DNA from: Methanocorpusculum parvum
GTDB lineage: Archaea > Halobacteriota > Methanomicrobia > Methanomicrobiales > Methanocorpusculaceae
Direction: 5' to 3'
Length of the DNA stretch: 64,000 bases
Assembly (NCBI GenBank): GCA_015063085.1
Contig: SUTD01000002.1
Span: 88,143 to 152,142 of the forward strand
This document shows positions 17,059 through 25,916 of the stretch, in pieces. The stretch's first letter is position 1, and each line of letters opens with the position of its first letter. Under the pieces are notes generated by a model. That model was not told where the DNA came from, did not search any database, and worked only from the letters and a program-made list of their open reading frames with translations. Made by a program: the position numbers and the translations under genes.

Positions 17059-17589
17059 ATGAATACCAGAAACCCAGGAATTGCCAACTTCGGCATTACT
17101 GTCATCCAGTCACGCCACAGCGTGCGCAAATTCAAGGACGCAGAAGTCCCGCCGGAATTTGTCAGAAAGGCCCTTGAATGTGCATCCAAGGCATGCACCG
17201 CAAGAAACGTTCAGCCATGGATTTTCGTTGTGGTAAAAGAGAAGGAAACCCTCGCAAAGATTGCAGAGCTCGCACCAAACGGAGCATTCATCGCCGGTGC
17301 AGGTGTTGGAATTCTTGTCTTCGGTGAAGCAGACCACCAGTATGTTGTCGAAGACTGTTCTGCTGCAACCCAGAACCTTTTACTCGCACTCCACGCATAC
17401 GGATACGGCGGATGCTGGATTGCCGGAAACGGTAAGGACTACGCAGAAGCAGTCAGAGAGCTCGTCGCTGTTCCGGACAAATACAAACTCATGTCCATCG
17501 TTGCAGCAGGAGTTCCGGATGTTGGCGGAATCACTCTTGCAGAGAAGAAGAAGCTCGAAGATATTGTATTCAACGAGAAGTACGAGTAA
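17059..17589 (+). CDS. nitroreductase-family oxidoreductase
   Basis: 176 residues from the ATG at 17059; a TTG at 16999 would add 20 residues of doubtful coding quality. FMN-dependent nitroreductase fold: QSRHSVRKFKD (flavin phosphate binding), ASKACTARNVQPWIFVVV, NLLLALHAYGYGGCWIAG and VAAGVPD. The substrate is unknown; methanogen members may act on F420 or quinone-like acceptors. A TATA-like TTTATACATA lies immediately upstream of the ATG. Confidence 0.88.
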   Translation: MNTRNPGIANFGITVIQSRHSVRKFKDAEVPPEFVRKALECASKACTARNVQPWIFVVVKEKETLAKIAELAPNGAFIAGAGVGILVFGEADHQYVVEDCSAATQNLLLALHAYGYGGCWIAGNGKDYAEAVRELVAVPDKYKLMSIVAAGVPDVGGITLAEKKKLEDIVFNEKYE

Positions 17590-17628
17590 GTATTTCTCAT
17601 TTCTTTTTTTCAAAAAAAAGTTCGGTGC

Positions 17629-19365
17629 TTAGAGCACCATCATGCAGACTACAAGGACTGCGAAGAATGCCACAAGCAGGAAGAGGATGCAGTACGGCCC
17701 AAGGTTTGCAATGATGCTTGAAACAAGCGAGGTTAGCTGAATGATTTTTCCAGGCCCAAACACTTCGACCTCTTCACAGATTTCGGTTGCCGCACCGACT
17801 TCTGCCGGAGATAAATCATCTGCCGCACGCTTGACGCTGTCTAAGACAAACGGAATGATTTCTTCTGCATCAATCTCCTCTCCCACCGGGTTTCTTCCGG
17901 ACATGGAGTTTACCACATGGGAATCGGTTGTCAGAATTTCACACTCGTCAAATCCTTCCGCAAGGACTGCGTCGCGGAGAACTTCACGGACACCTGCTTT
18001 TACGTTGTTTCCATCGAAGAGCACATAGACGGTCCGCATATCTCCTGCCTCTGTTACAAGCGTTACAATTCCTGTATCGCCGAATCCGCAGTCTCTGTCA
18101 AACGGAAGCTCCACATGGGAAACACCGGCTCTAAGAGGGAACATCTCGGCATTTTCCATGCTGGAAAGTGCGGCAGTACCTCCGGTGATAAACTCGTTTC
18201 CTGCTTTGGTTGACGGGTAGATGATTTTGGTGACATTCGTCATGCAGTTGTGGGCATCCACAAATCCTACGTTCTCATAGCGGTGTTTTCCCTCACCCAT
18301 GATGATTCTTCCAATGGAGTAGTCCATGTCTTCAGTCATCTTCGGAGAACGGGTGGTAACCATCAGAAGCGAATCGCCGAACTTCTGCGAAAGAATCGAA
18401 ACATTTCCGCATCTGCTCCTTAATGGACGGCTTGCAGTACCTGAGTATACGGCATTCGGTCTGCTCTTTTTGATGGCGGCAGATATTTTGACCGTCTCGT
18501 TGTTCGAAATCATGTTTAAGTCATGACTTGCACATCCGTGAGAGACAAGAACCGTTGCTTCATTGGAGAATTCCTGGAAGAGAAGGTTTGGGAAGTTGCT
18601 TCCGCCAATGTCTGCCATCGGGCCCGGGTGGAGGTTTGGCACAACGAACCAGATGTCCTTCTTGTTTTCGCGGCGGAAGAAGAAGGTGGTGACAGGAACT
18701 GATACAAACTCGCTGATTTTGTGGAAGTAATCTTCCATGTCGTTTGAGCCGTTGGTTAAGTGTCCGAAGAATACGTTGACGAAGTGCATTCCGGAAAGTC
18801 CGACAGAACGCTTGAGCGGCATGTCAAAGAGGAGGAGGAAGGCGATGACACATACTGCAAAGGTTCCAACGGAGACAATTACCGGCATGATGATGTGCGG
18901 ACCGGAGAGGAAGACCGCACAGACCGATGCGGCAAGAGTCGGCATTGCGGCAGGCAGAATCATTCTTGGGATGCGGTAGTCAACGACAGCCACAAGCACA
19001 ATCAGTCTGATTGCAAAGACAAATCCAAGACCGTAGACGTAGGCGAATCCGACTCCAAGAAGCTGAGCTGTCAGAAGCCAGAAGACGGCAAAGATTTCTC
19101 CGGCGAGAGCGAGAAGAGCGGAACGATTCCAGGTGAACTCCTGACGGCCGAGAATTTTGACCAGCGGATTTGTGGTCAGGATTGCAAATGCTGCAGGAAT
19201 CGAGAAGGCAAAGCCTAAGCCGATTCCAAGATTTGCCGCATAACAGATTAAATCAATTACTGCGCCGATTGCAAAGATGATGAGCAGTGACTGCCACCAT
19301 TTCGGTGCACGAAACATGAATCTCGTCAATGTCTCCGGCTGAATTTCCCGGATTTTTATTTTCAT
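17629..19365 (-). CDS. DUF2070 family membrane protein
   Basis: 578 residues, of the archaea-specific DUF2070 family. Seven or so hydrophobic segments occupy residues about 20-190. A large soluble domain with conserved histidine/aspartate clusters (NLHPGPMADIGG, SHGCASHDLN, DAHN, TDSHVVN) follows, and a final membrane pair lies near the C-terminus. The H/D motifs suggest a metal-dependent hydrolase, but function is unknown. The gene ends where the dph6 gene begins upstream. Confidence 0.85.
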   Translation of the reverse strand: MKIKIREIQPETLTRFMFRAPKWWQSLLIIFAIGAVIDLICYAANLGIGLGFAFSIPAAFAILTTNPLVKILGRQEFTWNRSALLALAGEIFAVFWLLTAQLLGVGFAYVYGLGFVFAIRLIVLVAVVDYRIPRMILPAAMPTLAASVCAVFLSGPHIIMPVIVSVGTFAVCVIAFLLLFDMPLKRSVGLSGMHFVNVFFGHLTNGSNDMEDYFHKISEFVSVPVTTFFFRRENKKDIWFVVPNLHPGPMADIGGSNFPNLLFQEFSNEATVLVSHGCASHDLNMISNNETVKISAAIKKSRPNAVYSGTASRPLRSRCGNVSILSQKFGDSLLMVTTRSPKMTEDMDYSIGRIIMGEGKHRYENVGFVDAHNCMTNVTKIIYPSTKAGNEFITGGTAALSSMENAEMFPLRAGVSHVELPFDRDCGFGDTGIVTLVTEAGDMRTVYVLFDGNNVKAGVREVLRDAVLAEGFDECEILTTDSHVVNSMSGRNPVGEEIDAEEIIPFVLDSVKRAADDLSPAEVGAATEICEEVEVFGPGKIIQLTSLVSSIIANLGPYCILFLLVAFFAVLVVCMMVL

Positions 19366-20022
19366 TTACCAAAACCTCCTATAGGTAACTTTTCCAACCA
19401 TTCCTGCGAAATGGGTTTCCATGCCTTCTGCATTCACCGGAGATGAGAAGAACGGAGCGTTGAACACAAGGGATTCATACTCTCCTCCTTCTCCTGCGAT
19501 GTGGATGCGGCGTTTTTTCTCGACAGCTTTTAAGACGCGGATTAAGTCCTCATCGATTTTTTTGCCGAGAACGTTTTCACCAAGTCCGTCAGCCGCGGTT
19601 ACAACGATTCTTGCATCCATGCGGGATGCAACTTCAGATACGACATCATCCGGAGACATTCCCCAAAGAGGGGCAAAGACTTCGAGGCCTAACTCGCGGC
19701 AGACGGCTTCAACTCTCTCGCGCTGATAGGTCGAGGCAATTGCCCCGACAATCAGCCCTTCGGTTTTAAGCCCGCGGATTCCATCCCGCATGTCAGCAAT
19801 CTCTGCTTCCTTTTCGCCTGCGGTTGGAATCTCGAGATATTCCATTCCGGCTCTTTCTGCCATGATGCGGACTGCATCAAGATTTGCCGAGTGGAACATA
19901 TAGGATTCTTTGTTTTCGGGAACGACCGTTATCATGTGGGTTACGGTGTGTCCCGCATCGAAGGCTTTCTGAATTGCGAGGATGGAGTCTTTTCCGCCGG
20001 ATGTTAATGCCGCAAGTTTCAT
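19366..20022 (-). CDS. dph6: diphthine--ammonia ligase (Dph6/DUF71)
   Basis: 218 residues. It completes diphthamide on EF-2 by ATP-dependent amidation. The N-type ATP-pyrophosphatase motif SGGKDS is at residues 8-13, and the conserved EVFAPLWGMS block, AADGLGENVLGK, and GEGGEYESLVFNAPFF all match the family. The target histidine is visible in the EF-2 gene of this window. It overlaps the upstream kinase gene by four bases. Confidence 0.92.
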   Translation of the reverse strand: MKLAALTSGGKDSILAIQKAFDAGHTVTHMITVVPENKESYMFHSANLDAVRIMAERAGMEYLEIPTAGEKEAEIADMRDGIRGLKTEGLIVGAIASTYQRERVEAVCRELGLEVFAPLWGMSPDDVVSEVASRMDARIVVTAADGLGENVLGKKIDEDLIRVLKAVEKKRRIHIAGEGGEYESLVFNAPFFSSPVNAEGMETHFAGMVGKVTYRRFW

Positions 20023-20903
20023 TTGGGCAGTTCTCCAAACGCTTTTTCAAAGCGTGCCGCCATTTCATCCCATGTGGGAAGATTGGTCTGCGTTCCAATC
20101 TTTTCAACAGCAAAGGATGACACAACAGCTCCGACTTTGCAGGCATCGGCTAAGTCAAATCCTTTTTTCCATGCGGTAAAAAGACCTGCACGGTATGCAT
20201 CGCCTGCGCCTGTCGGATCAACTGCGTTGACCGAAACAGACGGGATTTTTTCTGCATCTCCGCGATACAGTGTACTTCCGGCTTTTCCTTCGGTGATAAC
20301 TGCTGTTGGAACGGAAGCAATAATATCTTTGTGACTCATGCCTGTTGTTTCTGCCATGATATCGAGCTCGAAGTTGTTGCAGATGAGAAGTCCGATGTTT
20401 GCGAAGAGTTCTGCGAGCTGTTCTTTGGTGTAGTATTTTACGTCCTGACCAGGGTCAAGTGATGCAAAGCCAGCGTTTTTGGCGACACCGATGTTGTATG
20501 CAGCATCTCCTGTTGCCATGTGGATGAATTCACGCTTCGGAGATTCGCTTCGGGCAAATGCTTCTCCTGCTCCCCACTCGAAGTAGGTAATCTGATCTCC
20601 TGCGGTGGTGTTTACCATAAATGCAGTAGAGCAGTTCTGCTGGCTTTCGAAGAATGCTGTTTTGACACCCATCTCTTCAAGGTGTCTTTCGTACGGGCTT
20701 CCCGGGAAATCTCTTCCGACAGCAGAGATGAGTTCAGCCTCTCCGCCGAGTTTTGCAATGCCGACAGCGATATTTGCAGCCCCTCCTCCGAAGTAGTTTT
20801 CGCGGTTTACTACTCTTCTGGATTCTCCAATCGGCGGATACTCGTCAACAGTTATGATATAGTCATTACAGAGGTGACCGGTTACGGAGATGAGATTACT
20901 CAT
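20019..20903 (-). CDS. PfkB-family carbohydrate/nucleoside kinase
   Basis: 294 residues, ribokinase fold. The N-terminal signature GGGAANIAVGIAKLGGEAEL and the C-terminal catalytic motif DPTGAGDAYRAGL are intact. Substrate cannot be fixed from sequence: archaeal relatives phosphorylate nucleosides, sugars or ADP-glucose-like compounds. It is coupled to dph6 (four-base overlap) and to the UPF0212 gene upstream (eight-base overlap). Confidence 0.88.
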   Translation of the reverse strand: MSNLISVTGHLCNDYIITVDEYPPIGESRRVVNRENYFGGGAANIAVGIAKLGGEAELISAVGRDFPGSPYERHLEEMGVKTAFFESQQNCSTAFMVNTTAGDQITYFEWGAGEAFARSESPKREFIHMATGDAAYNIGVAKNAGFASLDPGQDVKYYTKEQLAELFANIGLLICNNFELDIMAETTGMSHKDIIASVPTAVITEGKAGSTLYRGDAEKIPSVSVNAVDPTGAGDAYRAGLFTAWKKGFDLADACKVGAVVSSFAVEKIGTQTNLPTWDEMAARFEKAFGELPK

Positions 20904-21255
20904 TTGACACCTCGGATTCGAGCTGTTCGATGCTGTAGGTGGAAAGCGGGATGTCCCGGAGTGCTTTTCCGATTACGGTCTTTGCAATACGCTCTGCATG
21001 CTCAGGATTTTCTGCGGAGAAAACTTTCATGGAGAGAAGAAGTCCGACAAATCCTGTTCTGGCCACAACCATTCCGGTGTCGATTTCCCGTCCGCAGTAT
21101 GGACAGGGAGTGGTTAAAACATCAACATCGACAAATTTTGCAGACGGCTGAAGACGTTTTCCTGCCTCGCTTACAGCGATGCCGATGGCGTCAGAGACAG
21201 AGGTTACGTCTTTTACAATCCATGCGGCTTCCAAGATTACCCGATAATCCAACAT
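20896..21255 (-). CDS. UPF0212 (DUF555) family protein
   Basis: About 119 residues from the ATG at 21255; an ATG two codons upstream is also possible. Archaeal UPF0212 features: YRVILEAAWIVKDV, DAIGIAVSEAGKRL, a CPYCGRE zinc knuckle, FVGLLLSMKVF and IGKALRDIPL. No known activity. First gene of a unit continuing into the PfkB kinase and Dph6, then DUF2070. Confidence 0.9.
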   Translation of the reverse strand: MLDYRVILEAAWIVKDVTSVSDAIGIAVSEAGKRLQPSAKFVDVDVLTTPCPYCGREIDTGMVVARTGFVGLLLSMKVFSAENPEHAERIAKTVIGKALRDIPLSTYSIEQLESEVSNE

Positions 21256-21389
21256 AGTCATCACTCTATAGTTAAGTAATATATTTGATTTGATGGTAGA
21301 TAATCATTCGGTGGAGAGGAGTGCAGTTCCAACTCTCAACATCTTTTTTATCTCTCTTAACGACAAATATATACTCAATAGGATTAGCC

Positions 21390-22190
21390 ATGCCCGAAGA
21401 TCCATTATACAATATCCTGCGAAGCAAAAGGGAAACCACCCGCTTCCAGGTTTTAGTCGAGATTGCAGAGCACCAGCCGTCCATTCGTCAGCAGGAAATC
21501 GCAGACAAACTTGGTGTAACTCCGCAGGCAATCTCCGAGTATGTCCGCGTACTTGCCGAAGAAGGATATATCAGTGCGGAAGGAAGAGGAAGATACTATG
21601 TCACCCACAAAGGTGTCGAGTGGGTATTGAACAACGCAGAAGTCCTCGAAGCATATGCACGGCACGTCAGACGCGACATCATTCACCAGGTGGTAACTTG
21701 GGCTGCCATTGCCGATACTGACCTGAAAAAAGGAGATTCGGTTGGCGTCTACATGAAGGACGGATGGCTCTATGCAGGCAAAAAACCGCAGACAGCTATG
21801 GGAATGGTTGCAAACGATGCAAAAGAAGGCGACGATGTCGGCGTTGCCCGTCTTGCCGGAATCATTGAGCACACCGAAGGCAAAGTCGATGTGGCAAAAG
21901 TCCCGCGTATCGAACGCGGAGGATCATCCACAATCAATTCGGCAGCACTTTCAGCCCTCAGCAAAAATGCAGATGTGATAGGAGCTGTCGGTCTTGAAGC
22001 CTATCTGGCACTCAAGAAAGCAGACATTACACCGGATATGTTCTACGGAGCACGGGAAGGAGTAATTGAGGCAGCATTCCACGGACTGCGCTGTCTGATG
22101 CTCATTGTTGATGAAGAGTTTACCGAATTCCTCAAACGTCTGGAAACCGCCGGGCTTTCCTACACCATTCACGAGCTGGTGAAGGAATAA
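21390..22190 (+). CDS. winged-helix regulator with conserved archaeal C-terminal domain
   Basis: 266 residues from the ATG at 21390. The start fits because a TATA-like AAATATATACTC ends about 20 bases upstream, implying a leaderless mRNA. MarR/HTH_24-type winged helix at residues about 22-75 (IRQQEIADKLGVTPQAISEY). The C-terminal part holds a conserved domain unique to archaea, with GVYMKDGWLYAG, GVARLAGIIEH and LEAYLALKKADITPDMFYGA. Directly followed by the helicase gene (TAAGTG), so probably co-transcribed. Confidence 0.75.
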   Translation: MPEDPLYNILRSKRETTRFQVLVEIAEHQPSIRQQEIADKLGVTPQAISEYVRVLAEEGYISAEGRGRYYVTHKGVEWVLNNAEVLEAYARHVRRDIIHQVVTWAAIADTDLKKGDSVGVYMKDGWLYAGKKPQTAMGMVANDAKEGDDVGVARLAGIIEHTEGKVDVAKVPRIERGGSSTINSAALSALSKNADVIGAVGLEAYLALKKADITPDMFYGAREGVIEAAFHGLRCLMLIVDEEFTEFLKRLETAGLSYTIHELVKE

Positions 22191-24833
22191 GTGTCTACAA
22201 TCGTTCAGCCCTATAAGAAAGGGTACAAGGTTTTCTTCTGTGACGACAAGAAGGCCGGAAAAATCAAACATGTTGGAACAGTGGAACTCGAGCAGACCTC
22301 AAAGGGCATGAGGCCTTCCGAGTTCTTTGTCCGTCGTCCGGGCACATCTCATGTTCAGAAAACTCCGACAAAAGAGTTCATAACCGTACTTCGGGCAAAC
22401 GGCGCGGTTATGCTCACGGAAACTCTTCCGGAGTTTCAGGATTTCCTTCGCGGAATGAACATCAAATGGGAGAAGGTGTCGCTTTGCCGTACGTGTCTTT
22501 TTGATGACCGGATTATGCCGTTAAACGAGCAGACCAGAATCCGCTGCGGAACGGAGTTTGTCTGTCTCGACTGTGCAAAGCGTGAGCTCAGACGTGAACT
22601 CGCACATATCAAGCGTCTTGGAAAACGCACGCAGCTCCACATCGAAGAGCTCCTGGAAGAGTATCGCGATCTGGATATGGTTCTGGCAATCCTTCAGCCG
22701 GAATCCTTGGACACCAAGAAGACGATGTTCGACTGTCTCGAAGCACATGAGCAGGTTGCAACCGAGAGAATCGAAAACCTGCCGCTTCCGCGTGAGTTTG
22801 TGGACGTCTGCGGTGTGGATACCTTAATGCCGGCACAGCAGTTAGCTGTCGAAGCAGGGCTTCTGTACGGAAAAGACCTGCTTGTTGTAGCAGCCACTGC
22901 ATCCGGTAAGACCTTCATCGGAGAGATGGCAGGTCTCAAAAACTATCTGGAAAAGAGAGGGCGCATGCTGTTCTTAGTCCCGCTGGTGGCTCTCGCAAAC
23001 CAGAAGTATGATCGCTTCTCCGAGAAGTACAAAGGCATCACGCAGACCTCGATTATGACGGGAACTTCCCGTCTGAACCTTCCGGAGACCAGAGCTGTTG
23101 GAAACCGCGGATCGGGCGGAGGTATTGTTGTTGGTACCTACGAAGGTGTGGACAACATGCTAAGAAAAGGCATGAAGCTGAACAACATTGGAACGATTGT
23201 TATCGATGAGGTTCAGACCTTGGAAGATCCCGATCGCGGTCACCGTTTAGACGGTCTGATTGCCCGCTTAAAGTACGTAGCGCCAAAGGCTCAGTTCCTC
23301 TACCTCTCGGCAACCATCGGCTCTCCGCATATCTTAGCAAAGAAACTGCATGCATCGCTCGTTCCGTATGCCGAGCGTCCGGTAGCCCTCGAGCGTCACT
23401 TAATCTTCACCGAAAAGGAAGCGAAGGTCCCATACATCAAAAAGCTGGTCTTCGAAGAGTTCAACAAGGTATCTTCGAAGGGTTACAAAGGACAGACCAT
23501 CGTTTTCACGAATGCGAGAACGCGCTGTCACTCGCTTGCCGAGGCAATCGGCTCGATGGCAGCGCCCTATCATGCCGGTCTCACCTCTCAGGAACGCCGT
23601 CAGGTTGAGAAGAAGTTCGAGGAAGGAAAACTTGCCTGCGTTGTCACAACCGCAGCCCTTGCGGCCGGTGTGGATTTCCCGGCAAGTCAGGTCATCTTTG
23701 ATGCTCTCGCGATGGGAATCAACTGGCTCTCGGTTCAGGAGTTCCATCAGATGATGGGCCGTGCAGGAAGACCGGACTATCACGATATCGGAAGAGTTGT
23801 TATCCTGGCCGAGCCTGGAGCATCCTACTCGCGGGAAACCAAACTCACCGAAGAAGAGGTCGCAATTCAGCTTCTGAGAGGCAGAATGGAGGAGGTTGCT
23901 CCAGTCTACGAAATTGAAGAGGCCTCCGAAGAGTTTGCGGCAAACGCGGTTGTTGCCCGCGGAAACGAGAAGGACATTGCAGGAATCGGTTCTTCGATGG
24001 TTGGAGAAGGCGATGACCCGCTGTCTGAGATGGTGAGACACAAGCTTGTCCGGAAAAACAGAAACACGCTTGAGCTCTCGCCTCTCGGACGCGTGATGGC
24101 TGAGCACTTTATCGGCATGAATCGTGTCTTAGCAATTGACCATCTGGTCCGTGAGATGGATGAGCCGCTCGAAATCATCGCCGAGCTTGCTGCAATGGAT
24201 GAGGAGGAGGCAAAGGAGCGCCGCCGCGGAGACAAAGGTTCTGTGGAGAAGAACGGTCTTGTCAAAGCACGCGAGCTGATGTCTAAGAAACAGGAGCCGC
24301 CTGCATGGGTTGCCAAACGCAAGGAGCAGAATGCAGCAGTCAAACGCGAACACACCAAAGACCGCGTTGAGCGTGCAGGAAAGCGCCCTGTCGAGCGCGA
24401 AATCATCCGCGAGGCAAAAGCTCCGCGCCGTGCCACCAAAGAGCAGGAGGAGAGAATCGAGCGCAAGAAGCGTGAGGCAAACCAGTTCATCCCTGCACCA
24501 AAGCGCAAGAAGTCTGACGAGTGGGATGCAGTGGAGGCCGGAATCGATGCACGCCGTGCCGGAAAGTATGATGATGCCTTAGGCATTCTTCTCGCATGGG
24601 TTGACAATCATCCAAGAGACAGCCGTGCACTCACAGAGCTTGGAAAGGTGTATGACCTCAGAGGTTCCCGCGATGAGGCATATGCCTGCTATCAGCGGGC
24701 GGCCGCGGCAGACACGCAGAACCGTGAAGCAATCGACCGCATGAATGCGTATCTGATTGGAATCACGGTTGACATCGATGACGAACCGGCAAGCAGGATT
24801 CCAACCGGCGTTGTGAAGAGGAAGAATGCCTGA
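22191..24833 (+). CDS. large SF2 DEAD/DEAH-type helicase (DUF5814-containing)
   Basis: 880 residues, GTG start directly after the regulator stop. A Cys4 zinc knuckle (CRTC...CLDC, about residues 99-128) lies in the N-terminal archaeal domain. The helicase core follows: motif I ATASGKTF, motif II IDEVQ (Gln in place of the usual His), motif III YLSATIG, and motif VI MMGRAGRPDY. Ski2/Hel308-like order. The C-terminus has a lysine/arginine-rich coil (about 690-790) and a TPR-like tail (about 800-870). Role in DNA repair or RNA processing is not decided by sequence. Confidence 0.85.
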   Translation: MSTIVQPYKKGYKVFFCDDKKAGKIKHVGTVELEQTSKGMRPSEFFVRRPGTSHVQKTPTKEFITVLRANGAVMLTETLPEFQDFLRGMNIKWEKVSLCRTCLFDDRIMPLNEQTRIRCGTEFVCLDCAKRELRRELAHIKRLGKRTQLHIEELLEEYRDLDMVLAILQPESLDTKKTMFDCLEAHEQVATERIENLPLPREFVDVCGVDTLMPAQQLAVEAGLLYGKDLLVVAATASGKTFIGEMAGLKNYLEKRGRMLFLVPLVALANQKYDRFSEKYKGITQTSIMTGTSRLNLPETRAVGNRGSGGGIVVGTYEGVDNMLRKGMKLNNIGTIVIDEVQTLEDPDRGHRLDGLIARLKYVAPKAQFLYLSATIGSPHILAKKLHASLVPYAERPVALERHLIFTEKEAKVPYIKKLVFEEFNKVSSKGYKGQTIVFTNARTRCHSLAEAIGSMAAPYHAGLTSQERRQVEKKFEEGKLACVVTTAALAAGVDFPASQVIFDALAMGINWLSVQEFHQMMGRAGRPDYHDIGRVVILAEPGASYSRETKLTEEEVAIQLLRGRMEEVAPVYEIEEASEEFAANAVVARGNEKDIAGIGSSMVGEGDDPLSEMVRHKLVRKNRNTLELSPLGRVMAEHFIGMNRVLAIDHLVREMDEPLEIIAELAAMDEEEAKERRRGDKGSVEKNGLVKARELMSKKQEPPAWVAKRKEQNAAVKREHTKDRVERAGKRPVEREIIREAKAPRRATKEQEERIERKKREANQFIPAPKRKKSDEWDAVEAGIDARRAGKYDDALGILLAWVDNHPRDSRALTELGKVYDLRGSRDEAYACYQRAAAADTQNREAIDRMNAYLIGITVDIDDEPASRIPTGVVKRKNA

Positions 24834-25038
24834 GATAAAACATCATCTCTGGAAACTTTCTTTCCTTATCGGACTTGTGCCCTTTATTGTCCCGATAGTT
24901 CTGGGGCTCTACACGATGACTGTTGAGTCATGGGAGCTTTTTGACTGGATTGTGCTCTACTCATTTGTCTACTGGCCAACCTATGCGGCAGGACTGATAG
25001 TAATTGTTGTATCCCTTGTCGGGATGTTTAAAAAATAA
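24826..25038 (+). CDS. small two-helix membrane protein
   Basis: 70 residues with two membrane segments (about 12-32 and 45-67) and a short basic C-terminus (KK). It overlaps the end of the helicase gene by eight bases. No family recognised. Confidence 0.65.
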   Translation: MPEIKHHLWKLSFLIGLVPFIVPIVLGLYTMTVESWELFDWIVLYSFVYWPTYAAGLIVIVVSLVGMFKK

Positions 25039-25043
25039 AAAAG

Positions 25044-25358
25044 TCAGTCGTGCAGGTGCATTCCTGCACGGCGAAGTTCAAGTTCTTCCTCGATTAACGA
25101 GAAGTCAACATTGGCTGCCTTTAATGCAACCATCAGGTGGAACATCAGATCTGCGGCTTCTCCGACAATCTGCTCTTCTTTTCCGTCCTTGCATGCAAGA
25201 ACAAACTCGCAGGCTTCCTCTCCAACCTTTTCGAGGGATTTGTTGATTCCCTTCTCGTGGAATAAGAGGTGGCGGACGTAGGACTTTTCCGTGGATGCGG
25301 ATTCTGCACGCTGGCAGATGACCTGCCATAACTCATCAAATACGTTTGCGTTACTCAT
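25044..25358 (-). CDS. hisE: phosphoribosyl-ATP pyrophosphatase
   Basis: 104 residues, MazG-like all-helical enzyme catalysing the second step of histidine synthesis (PR-ATP to PR-AMP). The signature YVRHLLFHEKGINKSLEKVG, EACEFVLACKD and EAADLMFHLMVAL carries the Mg-binding Glu/Asp residues. It overlaps the nusA stop by four bases; no other his gene is nearby. Confidence 0.93.
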   Translation of the reverse strand: MSNANVFDELWQVICQRAESASTEKSYVRHLLFHEKGINKSLEKVGEEACEFVLACKDGKEEQIVGEAADLMFHLMVALKAANVDFSLIEEELELRRAGMHLHD

Positions 25359-25858
25359 GCTCTTTCTCCAAGAATTTCTATCTCTGCAATATCGCGGCCG
25401 AAGAACCGGCGGACTAAAAGACGGGCTTTCTCGATAGTTGCCCCGCCTTTTCCAATGGCAAGACCGAAGTTTGCCCGCTCGGAAACGGAAACCTCAACCG
25501 GAGAGTTTCCTTCACCGAAGATAACGGATGAAATCTCTGCGGGTTTGAACATATTCGAAACAAAAGCCTCGCGGGATTCATCGTACTCAACCATCTCGAT
25601 GCGTTTTCCAAGAACTCTTGCGAGTTTTTTAATATTGTCTCCGCCTTTGCCGATGGCAAGCCCCATGTCTCCCGGTTTTATGATGTAGATAATCCGCTCG
25701 AAACGGTCATCAATTACACAGTCAACAGCGGTCGAGCGGGTTAATATTCTCAGCTCTTCTATGTATCGTCGTTCTTTGAATCCGAGACTTCTCTCCATGA
25801 CTGCAAGGTCAAGGCAGTCAGCCTCGGTAGGATTTTCGCGGGTAAAGAAATTTGTCAT
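25355..25858 (-). CDS. nusA: archaeal NusA-like KH-domain protein
   Basis: 167 residues comprising two KH domains with GxxG loops (MGLAIGKGGDNIKKLARV about 77-94, and FGLAIGKGGATIEKARLL about 131-148). Archaeal NusA lacks the bacterial N-terminal and S1 regions, as here. It binds RNA and is thought to act in transcription termination. In many archaea nusA sits between the L30e gene and rps12; here it is with hisE, away from the rps12 operon. Confidence 0.9.
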   Translation of the reverse strand: MTNFFTRENPTEADCLDLAVMERSLGFKERRYIEELRILTRSTAVDCVIDDRFERIIYIIKPGDMGLAIGKGGDNIKKLARVLGKRIEMVEYDESREAFVSNMFKPAEISSVIFGEGNSPVEVSVSERANFGLAIGKGGATIEKARLLVRRFFGRDIAEIEILGERA

Positions 25859-25916
25859 GTATTCTCCATTTAGATATTGGTAAAATGAAAGGTGGGGCTG
25901 AACCCCTATTGGAAGA

